From contig CAYPDX010000041.1 in the NCBI GenBank assembly GCA_964409695.1, positions 1 to 12,274 on the forward strand: DNA of 12,274 nucleotides. The letters run 5' to 3'. Origin of the DNA: JABDAD01 sp964409695. Lineage in GTDB: Bacteria > Pseudomonadota > Alphaproteobacteria > Rickettsiales > Rickettsiaceae. Every line of letters starts with the position of its first letter. Position 1 is the first letter of the stretch. A program made the position numbers and the translations under genes. The notes under the pieces were generated by a model. It was not told where the DNA came from. It was given only the letters and a program-made list of their open reading frames with translations, and searched no databases. Shown here in pieces: positions 7,394 through 12,274 of this stretch.

Positions 7394-8266
7394 TTATAGA
7401 GAGTGACTAATAAATGGGAGAGGATCAACTACCTTCCCATTAATCAGAACTTCAAGATGAAGGTGATGACCTGTTGCTACGCCGCTACAACCTTGATTAC
7501 CTATATTCTGCCCTAGTAATACTTTATCACCTTGCTTAACTGTGATTTTGCTTAAATGTGCATATTTTGTTTTGATATTATTACTGTGACTTATTATCAC
7601 CGTATTCCCGTAAGCATTCATTCTTGCTATCGTATCTACTACTCCATCTGCTGCTGAATATACATGACAATTCATTCTACCTGCTAGATCTAAGCCAGTG
7701 TGCATTTTTACTGTTTTTTTGAATGGATGGACTCTTTTCCCAAATTTATCCGTAACTAAAGCATTTTCGATTGGAACAAAAATAGGCACAAATTTTGTCG
7801 ATTGGTGAAGTGATGCTAAAATAGCAACATAGTCTTTCTTATCTTTATGAGAGATTTCAGGATGTTTTTTAAAATTTGCTTCTATTTGGTGAAGCTTATG
7901 CTTCACCGTATGTGTAAATAATTTATATTTATGATCAATTGCTAGTAACACAGAATTTAGAACACCAATTTTTTTATATGCTGTTGTTTGTAACAAATTC
8001 TTATGTCGATAATTTCTACTAAATTCACTAAAAAACTTTTGATTTATACTAGAATTATTGATGATACCACCATAATTTGCTGCAAAGAGTGACTCTTTTT
8101 TACTAAGCTGTTCAAGATCAAATTTTGCTACTGTAACACCTTCTTTTATACCATATTTCTCTTTTAATTCGGAATTTAATTTGCCAACTAACCTAGAGGT
8201 TTGATTTGTTCCGGCGCAGCCTGAAATAATTATAGCTACAAAGCTAACAAATAATAATCTAAACAT
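7394..8266 (-). CDS. M23 (LytM-type) metallopeptidase lipoprotein
   Basis: This is a probable zinc endopeptidase that cuts peptidoglycan cross-links, anchored by lipid in the envelope. The 290-aa protein has a short basic start, a hydrophobic stretch and a lipobox ISGC with the lipidated Cys at 17. A polar helical linker follows at about 25-160. The C-terminal M23 domain, about 165-285, has TDKFGKRVHPF, the first zinc pair HTGLD (His189, Asp193), the catalytic YAHLSK (His237) and GHHLHLE (His268, His270). All metal and catalytic residues are present, unlike the degenerate NlpD/EnvC amidase activators, so it should be an active enzyme. Its ATG lies inside the lysC end (8-nt overlap, ATGTTTAG), implying coupled translation. 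Linking a diaminopimelate-pathway gene with a cell-wall hydrolase is biologically sensible but inferred. Confidence 0.92.
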   Translation of the reverse strand: MFRLLFVSFVAIIISGCAGTNQTSRLVGKLNSELKEKYGIKEGVTVAKFDLEQLSKKESLFAANYGGIINNSSINQKFFSEFSRNYRHKNLLQTTAYKKIGVLNSVLLAIDHKYKLFTHTVKHKLHQIEANFKKHPEISHKDKKDYVAILASLHQSTKFVPIFVPIENALVTDKFGKRVHPFKKTVKMHTGLDLAGRMNCHVYSAADGVVDTIARMNAYGNTVIISHSNNIKTKYAHLSKITVKQGDKVLLGQNIGNQGCSGVATGHHLHLEVLINGKVVDPLPFISHSL

Positions 8267-9443
8267 TTTCTATCAATTTTTGATGAAGAATTTTAACGCA
8301 GATTTCGGCGTCTGCATCATTTACATATATACTAACTTTAATTTCAGTATTTACAAGCTGCAGTAGATCAATTTTATTTTCAGCTAAGATAGAAAGAATT
8401 TGTGCCAAGATCTTACTATCATGTCTTATTGCGGCCCCAGTTATAACAATAGATCCTACATTTTCTAAAATTTTTATGCTTCCTACATTAGGGTTAGCAA
8501 TAAATGACTTTAATTTTGCAAGATGTTCAAACTGCAAGGAGAATATAAATTCCTCACTCGAAGCATTTATAATCTGGTGAAAATTTATGCCGTAATTACT
8601 CATATCTTGTATAAGATCTGTGACACTTTTAGATGAATTGGTAATTTTTACTAAGCTCAGCTTTTTTAGATAGCTGATTGCTGTAATTTTATTTATCTCG
8701 TCAATATTAGACATAATAATTGTTCCTGATTTTGTAGTAAAACTTGAGAAAATTCTCATTGGAATTTTATATCTCATACAAATTTCAACTGATCTAGGGT
8801 GCAATATCTTTGCCCCGCTCCCTGCTAATTCTAAAGTTTCTTCATAAGAAATTTTTTCGATTATTTTCGCATTATGCACAAGGCGAGGATCAGAACTATA
8901 CATCCCATCAACATCAGTATATATATCGCAAAAATCTGCTCCTATTGCTGCTGCAATAGCTGCCGCCGTTGTATCTGACCCGCCTCTTCCTAATGTTGTG
9001 ACCTGCAAATTACTATCTATTGCCTGAAAACCAGTAATTACTGGAATAATATCTTTACGCAGTAATTTTTGTAGCAATTCTATATCAACATCTTCAATTA
9101 AAGCCATCGTTGGCCTGTTATTTGATTTAATTTGTACTTGCCATCCTTGAAGTGATCTAGATTGCAAATTCATCTCCTGAAGACTTAATGCGAATAAACT
9201 AGCCGTTAAAGCTTCACCAGTTGCAAGAGCAGCATCATATTCAAATTTTTTTGCATCATCATCAATAGTTGATATATCATTACATAGACTTACCAATCTA
9301 TTTGTAGTACCAGCCATAGCAGAAACAACAACAACTACCTTATTGCCTGCATTCCTGACATTTCTAACTATTTCAGCTGAACTTTTGATCCTTGCAATAT
9401 TTGCGACAGAAGTTCCGCCAAATTTTAAAACAATTAGTGGCAT
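8259..9443 (-). CDS. lysC: aspartokinase
   Basis: This enzyme phosphorylates aspartate with ATP, the first step toward diaminopimelate, lysine, threonine and methionine. From the ATG at 9443 it has 394 aa, near the usual 400-410. The kinase domain, about 1-245, shows LKFGGTSVA (6-14), VVSAMAGTTN (39-48), ATGEALTAS (74-82), TTLGRGGSDTTAAA (149-162) and YTDVDGMYSSDPR (175-187). Two ACT regulatory domains follow at about 262-327 and 328-394. The longer TTG start at 9455 adds only four residues (MEFF). I chose ATG because GGA lies 7 nt before it and the protein then opens at the family-typical MPLIVLKFGG. The usual GAGM in the second ACT domain reads GAAI, so feedback response may differ. It leads a - strand pair with the M23 lipoprotein and is divergent from ubiG. 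Confidence 0.95.
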   Translation of the reverse strand: MPLIVLKFGGTSVANIARIKSSAEIVRNVRNAGNKVVVVVSAMAGTTNRLVSLCNDISTIDDDAKKFEYDAALATGEALTASLFALSLQEMNLQSRSLQGWQVQIKSNNRPTMALIEDVDIELLQKLLRKDIIPVITGFQAIDSNLQVTTLGRGGSDTTAAAIAAAIGADFCDIYTDVDGMYSSDPRLVHNAKIIEKISYEETLELAGSGAKILHPRSVEICMRYKIPMRIFSSFTTKSGTIIMSNIDEINKITAISYLKKLSLVKITNSSKSVTDLIQDMSNYGINFHQIINASSEEFIFSLQFEHLAKLKSFIANPNVGSIKILENVGSIVITGAAIRHDSKILAQILSILAENKIDLLQLVNTEIKVSIYVNDADAEICVKILHQKLIENV

Positions 9444-9478
9444 AAAAAATTCCAATATACTAGCTAATTTATAGCAAC

Positions 9479-9507
9479 TATAATAAGCTAATAAAGCAAA
9501 ATTACAA
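9479..9507. promoter_or_regulatory. overlapping divergent promoters of lysC and ubiG
   Basis: In the 75-nt gap between the two starts, a perfect TATAAT (9479-9484, + strand) lies about 35 nt before ubiG. On the - strand, TATTAT (9485-9480) follows TTGTAA (9507-9502) with a 16-bp spacer, suiting lysC. The two -10 boxes occupy almost the same bases, so polymerases could not occupy both at once. The + strand box has no clear -35. Confidence 0.4.
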
Positions 9508-9518
9508 ATAACAGAAAA

Positions 9519-10250
9519 ATGTCATCATCTATTAAAAGTGAAATTAAAAAATTTACAAGCGAAGCTTCAAAATGGTGGGATGTTAATGGTCCATTCAAAT
9601 TACTACATGAAATAAACCCCTTAAGGCTTGAATATATTTTAGAGCAAATATGTTCACATTATAAACTGTCAAGTAATCGGGAGATCAAGGGATTTAGTGT
9701 ATTAGATGTCGGGTGTGGTGGAGGTGTTTTATCTGTTCCTCTTGCCAGGTTAGGAGCTGATGTTACAGCGATTGACTCAGGAAAAGAAAATATAGAGGCC
9801 GCACAAATACATGCGCAGAAAGAAAAGTTAGAGATAGATTTTATATGCACAGAAATAGAAGAATTTAGCGGAGCTAACGCTGGCAAATTTGATATTGTCC
9901 TCTGTATGGAAGTTCTTGAGCATGTTGCAAATCCAGAATTATTCATATCTTATTTAGCAAAAGCTGGAAAGAAAGACTCTATTATAATATTATCTACAAT
10001 AAATAGAAATCTTAAATCTGGATTTCTTACAATAGGAATAGCTGAATATATTCTAAAAATGCTCCCGAAAAATACACATGATTATAATAAATTCATAACT
10101 CCAGCCGAAATGAATAATTATGCCATGAAGTCCGGGTTAGAGATTTTGGACTTCAAAGGAATGACATATGATATTTTCGCAAAAGATTGGGTTCTCTCAA
10201 GAAATATTGACGTGAATTATTTTGGAAGTTTTAGAAAAACATCTAGTTAG
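9519..10250 (+). CDS. ubiG: UbiG, ubiquinone biosynthesis O-methyltransferase
   Basis: UbiG carries out both SAM-dependent O-methylations in ubiquinone synthesis. The 243-aa product is near the usual 235-245. Family marks run the whole length: SEASKWWDVNGPFKLLHEIN and PLRLEYI (about 14-41), the SAM-binding motif VLDVGCGGGVLSVPLARLGA (62-81) ending in VTAID, FDIVLCMEVLEHVANPE (124-140), STINRNLKSG, and the UbiG-specific AEYILKMLPKNTHDYNKFI. GMTYDIFAKDWVLSRNIDVN near the C-terminus is the last hallmark block. It faces away from lysC across a short shared promoter region. The ribosome site is weak, as for most genes here. The reading frame is intact and the product should be active, indicating an aerobic respiratory chain that uses ubiquinone. 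Confidence 0.96.
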   Translation: MSSSIKSEIKKFTSEASKWWDVNGPFKLLHEINPLRLEYILEQICSHYKLSSNREIKGFSVLDVGCGGGVLSVPLARLGADVTAIDSGKENIEAAQIHAQKEKLEIDFICTEIEEFSGANAGKFDIVLCMEVLEHVANPELFISYLAKAGKKDSIIILSTINRNLKSGFLTIGIAEYILKMLPKNTHDYNKFITPAEMNNYAMKSGLEILDFKGMTYDIFAKDWVLSRNIDVNYFGSFRKTSS

Positions 10251-10260
10251 AGATTAAATT

Positions 10261-10307
10261 TTATCGGCATATTATCGGCAATATTGTTGTTAGTATTATG
10301 CCGATAA
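10261..10307. promoter_or_regulatory. triple TTATCGGCA site (two direct, one inverted copy)
   Basis: TTATCGGCA occurs at 10261-10269 and again at 10272-10280, exactly 11 bp or one helical turn apart, and as its complement TGCCGATAA at 10299-10307. The outer pair forms a perfect 11-bp inverted repeat (TTATCGGCATA / TATGCCGATAA). No T-run follows, so a simple terminator is unlikely. The block ends 10 bp before a candidate -35 of the next gene. This fits an operator or activator site, or an RNA hairpin after ubiG. Confidence 0.45.
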
Positions 10308-10317
10308 CTCAAGATTA

Positions 10318-10345
10318 TTGTGTAAATTCAAAATTATATTATAAA
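10318..10345 (+). promoter_or_regulatory. candidate promoter of the DUF1653/oxygenase pair
   Basis: TTGTGT (10318-10323) and TATAAA (10340-10345) are 16 bp apart, placing the start of transcription about 20-25 nt before the ATG at 10374. The surroundings are so AT-rich that -10-like words are common, so this is tentative. Confidence 0.3.
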
Positions 10346-10373
10346 TATATTTTTTAAAGATTAGAAATATCAT

Positions 10374-10610
10374 ATGGTCAAATTAGGTATCTATCGACAT
10401 TATAATGGAAGTTACTACCAAGTCATTGGAATTGCACGCCACTCTGAAACAACTGAGGAAATGGTTGTATACCAAGCTATGCAATCAGACTATGGAATTT
10501 GGGCACGTCCAATTCATATGTTTGAAGAAATTGTGACAATAGATAATAAATCACAGCCACGTTTTACTTTTATTTCAGAATCAGTACAACGAGCACCTGC
10601 TCTTAGATAA
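10374..10610 (+). CDS. DUF1653 family protein
   Basis: The 78-aa protein is of the usual size for this small soluble family of unknown function. It shows the family pattern from its first residues: LGIYRHYNGSYYQVIGIA (3-20), RHSETTEEMVVYQAM (22-36), then SDYGIWARPIHMFEEIV (39-55). It has no signal or membrane segment and looks like a compact beta-rich fold. It begins 123 nt after ubiG, behind the repeated 9-bp sites, and is followed after 11 nt by the oxygenase-like gene, so those two are probably one transcript. The start codon lacks a strong ribosome site, but the N-terminus matches where the family begins. Family membership is recognised from memory of the motif; biochemical function is not known. 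Confidence 0.85.
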   Translation: MVKLGIYRHYNGSYYQVIGIARHSETTEEMVVYQAMQSDYGIWARPIHMFEEIVTIDNKSQPRFTFISESVQRAPALR

Positions 10611-10621
10611 TTGAGAATCCT

Positions 10622-11431
10622 ATGACTATCAATGGAAAAGAACTATTTGACTCACTAAAGAAAAAACCATACGTACATATACCTTTTTCAATTAAGCACG
10701 CGCAACTTGATGATGCTATGGATTCTTACATTAAATTTCTTGCCCTTAGTGATGAAGTAAAAAATCATATAGACCTAAAAATTTCTCCTATGCACAGAAG
10801 GGGAGATATTGGATTTAAGCATCGTGATCCAAGTGAAGATATTTACAATGATAGTAAGGATTTTTTCCATTTTCACCCATTAATATTAGAAGAATATGGT
10901 GAATTTATGAGGCAGCAGCCGGTTGTTGAAGAGTTCTTAAATAAAGCAAAACCAATTTGGGATGAAGTATATAATGTTACATATCAAATTATATCCTCAT
11001 TTGACAATGATTTCCCTGGCGCTAGTTCTAAGATTTTCGACACTGAGAATGTTCATGTTATTATTAGATTCTTAAAATATGATTGGGCAAATTCTGGTAA
11101 ATATCTTGCGAAACCTCATTTTGACGCTGGTTCATTTACACTTGCTTTAGCAGAAAGCTGCCAGGGCCTTAGAATAGGCAAAGGACCAGATGATCTTGAA
11201 ACAGTCGATCATCAAGATGGGCAAGCAATATTTATGCTCTCAAGCAATTTTCAAAAAATTATTGATACTGATGAACTTGCGGCTGGGTGGCATGATGTGG
11301 TTCAGCTCGACGAAACTCAGCTTGGAAAACCTTTCGCACGCTGGGCAATAGTAACATTTATTGAAGGACATAGTGTGGAGGCTTTACCTAGAGCAGAAAC
11401 TCATAAGTGGTATAAGAGTCGAGAACAGTAA
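10622..11431 (+). CDS. 2-oxoglutarate/Fe(II)-dependent oxygenase-like protein (IPNS-type fold)
   Basis: The 269-aa product resembles the isopenicillin N synthase-like branch of non-haem iron oxygenases, which use O2 and usually 2-oxoglutarate to hydroxylate or oxidise a small substrate. The likely iron triad is visible: KPHFDAGSFTLAL gives His166 and Asp168, and WHDVVQLDE gives the distal His224. Arg240 in FARWAIVTFIEGH sits at the usual 2-oxoglutarate carboxylate-binding place, 16 residues later. The upstream stretch RRGDIGFKHRD (59-69) resembles the RGY-type segment of the same family. It is shorter than typical plant or fungal members (about 300-350 aa), mainly at the N-terminus. It follows DUF1653 by 11 nt. 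Substrate is unknown. I am fairly sure of the fold and triad, less so of the cosubstrate. Confidence 0.8.
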   Translation: MTINGKELFDSLKKKPYVHIPFSIKHAQLDDAMDSYIKFLALSDEVKNHIDLKISPMHRRGDIGFKHRDPSEDIYNDSKDFFHFHPLILEEYGEFMRQQPVVEEFLNKAKPIWDEVYNVTYQIISSFDNDFPGASSKIFDTENVHVIIRFLKYDWANSGKYLAKPHFDAGSFTLALAESCQGLRIGKGPDDLETVDHQDGQAIFMLSSNFQKIIDTDELAAGWHDVVQLDETQLGKPFARWAIVTFIEGHSVEALPRAETHKWYKSREQ

Positions 11432-11517
11432 GCAGTTATTGTTGTAAAAATTAATATTCAAAACCGATTTATAGCTATGGATTTCTAGGCGAAACAAAGT
11501 CGAGATATCAATATTAG

Positions 11518-11638
11518 AAAAGCTCTGAAATTGAGCTTCTAGGAGCGATTTTTGCGAGATCGAAAGATGCTCACTTATGAAGAGCTGCGCTCTTTCTACT
11601 CTTAAATCGCTCCTATAAATCTCAATTTCAGAGCTTTT
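11518..11638. repeat. large two-tier palindrome, probable bidirectional terminator or small palindromic element
   Basis: The outer arms at 11518-11535 and 11621-11638 are a perfect 18-bp inverted repeat (AAAAGCTCTGAAATTGAG). After a 5/6-nt internal loop a second perfect 11-bp stem follows, AGGAGCGATTT (11541-11551) with AAATCGCTCCT (11604-11614). A small AAGAGC/GCTCTT hairpin lies inside. T-runs border both ends, so it can end the oxygenase transcript from one side and the porin transcript from the other. The right end touches the porin stop codon. Its 121-nt size is larger than a normal terminator. Confidence 0.75.
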
Positions 11639-12274
11639 TTAGAAGGAGACTTTTGTCCCAAGCATATATACCATCCCACTTGTGTTTTTCTTCACAGCAG
11701 TTGGCGTACCGGGAGTCGTCCACATATCGTAACCCTTCCCTTTAAATTGGACTGAAGTTACTTCAAAATATGGCATCAAGCCTGGAGCAAGTTTATATTG
11801 CGTTCCTAGAGTGTAAGAATTTTGTTTATTCTTATATTTATCGCTTTGCAGGAATGTTAAACTCACGCCCATTGGCCCTTGGTTATATGCTACGCCTGCA
11901 GTGTATGATTTTGAACTACGAGTATCAAAGAAATATTGTGCTGCAGTGAAGCTTTTACCTTCATTAGCATAAGAGCCAGCTACGGACCAATTTCCATAAC
12001 TAACAACAGCGCCAACATTATAAACCTTATAATCTGCTAGTTTTATAGTTGTAGGTTCTTTAACAGTACCACCTGGGGTAGTTGTTATACTAGCACCAGT
12101 AACTTTTGTTTTACCTTGAGTTACACCTGCACCTATCACAACACCTAAGTCATCTGTAAGAGCATGTTCAAATGTTACTCCAGCACTTATCATATTTTTA
12201 ACAGATACTTTCGCATCAATTTGATTGTAACCAATTGTTTTGTCAAAAAATGTTGCCTGAGTTACACTTGTACC
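11639..12274 (-). CDS. C-terminal part of a Gram-negative porin (N-terminus outside window)
   Basis: This is an outer-membrane beta-barrel that should let small solutes cross. The frame is open to the right edge (211 residues visible), so the Met codon at 12193 is internal: in-frame sequence GTSVTQATFFDKTIGYNQ precedes it. The visible part is a run of alternating beta-strands with Gly and aromatic girdle residues (GVVIGAGVTQGKTKV; YNVGAVVSYGNWSVAGSYA; SYTAGVAYNQGPMGVSLTFL; SYTLGTQYKLAPGLMPYFEV). It ends in GTKVSF with the C-terminal Phe that the BAM machinery reads. A Thr/Pro/Gly-rich stretch (GASITTTPGGTVKEPTTIK) and WTTPGTPTAVKKN look like exposed loops. The class matches the general porin family of alpha- and betaproteobacteria. 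The gene stands alone, convergent with the oxygenase, and ends in the large palindrome. Confidence 0.88.
   Translation of the reverse strand, partial: GTSVTQATFFDKTIGYNQIDAKVSVKNMISAGVTFEHALTDDLGVVIGAGVTQGKTKVTGASITTTPGGTVKEPTTIKLADYKVYNVGAVVSYGNWSVAGSYANEGKSFTAAQYFFDTRSSKSYTAGVAYNQGPMGVSLTFLQSDKYKNKQNSYTLGTQYKLAPGLMPYFEVTSVQFKGKGYDMWTTPGTPTAVKKNTSGMVYMLGTKVSF

Noticed and set aside
9444..9455. TTG start adding four residues to aspartokinase
   Set aside because: The ATG at 9443 has a well-placed GGA and gives the standard family N-terminus.
9659..9946. A 95-aa - strand frame inside ubiG
   Set aside because: It is antisense to the conserved SAM-binding region of ubiG; Ser/Cys/Pro-rich antisense frames of this kind are expected by chance.
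11639..12193. A complete 184-aa porin starting at Met codon 12193
   Set aside because: The frame continues upstream to the window edge with beta-strand-like sequence and no signal peptide follows 12193, so the gene is truncated by the window.
1..12274. CRISPR array, tRNA/rRNA, transposase, toxin-antitoxin or phage genes
   Set aside because: I looked for regular spaced repeats, cloverleaf-like segments and typical protein motifs on both strands and saw none that stood up.

Overview
The window is strongly AT-rich, gene-dense double-stranded bacterial DNA. It looks like an alphaproteobacterium of the Rickettsiales type or a close intracellular relative. The reasons are the base composition, an AT-biased codon choice, a Gram-negative porin, an alphaproteobacterial-looking UbiG, an aspartokinase that would feed diaminopimelate synthesis, and short GC-rich intergenic palindromes starting CTGGACCCCG and ending CGGGGTGACG that resemble the dispersed repeats of Rickettsia-like genomes. 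The order is an inference; no rRNA or other phylogenetic marker is present.

Layout, left to right. (1) 3-341: the 3' end of an unrecognised basic protein that enters from the left edge. (2) 383-3490, + strand: a tightly packed three-gene operon coding for an EmrA-type membrane fusion protein, an EmrB-type 14-helix drug/H+ antiporter and a lone MrpE/MnhE-like antiporter subunit. It is closed by a perfect 14-bp-stem terminator. (3) 3491-3828: an intergenic region with that terminator and a second GC-rich palindrome. (4) 3829-4278, + strand: an unrecognised charged, Ala-rich 149-aa protein, convergent with the next block. (5) 4290-9443, - strand: lysC, an M23 metallopeptidase lipoprotein overlapping it by 8 nt, then after a 120-nt gap with a good promoter an unrecognised Lys/Glu-rich 390-aa protein whose stop overlaps the uvrC start (ATGA). 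(6) 9519-11431, + strand: ubiG, divergent from lysC, then DUF1653 and a 2-oxoglutarate/Fe(II) oxygenase-like gene. Between ubiG and DUF1653 lie three copies of a 9-bp word, TTATCGGCA, two direct and one inverted. (7) 11514-11644: a large near-perfect palindrome between convergent genes. (8) 11639-12274, - strand: the C-terminal part of an outer-membrane porin that leaves through the right edge.

Functionally this is mostly envelope and housekeeping: efflux (EmrAB-like), peptidoglycan precursor supply and remodelling (LysC, M23 lipoprotein), nucleotide excision repair (UvrC), ubiquinone synthesis (UbiG) and outer-membrane permeability (porin). There is no transposase, CRISPR array, tRNA, rRNA or clear defence system. 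The less explained parts are the 390-aa protein coupled to uvrC, the MrpE subunit added to an efflux operon, the DUF1653/oxygenase pair behind a possible operator, the 149-aa protein and the intergenic palindromes. I do not see a convincing new multi-gene system; these are leads.
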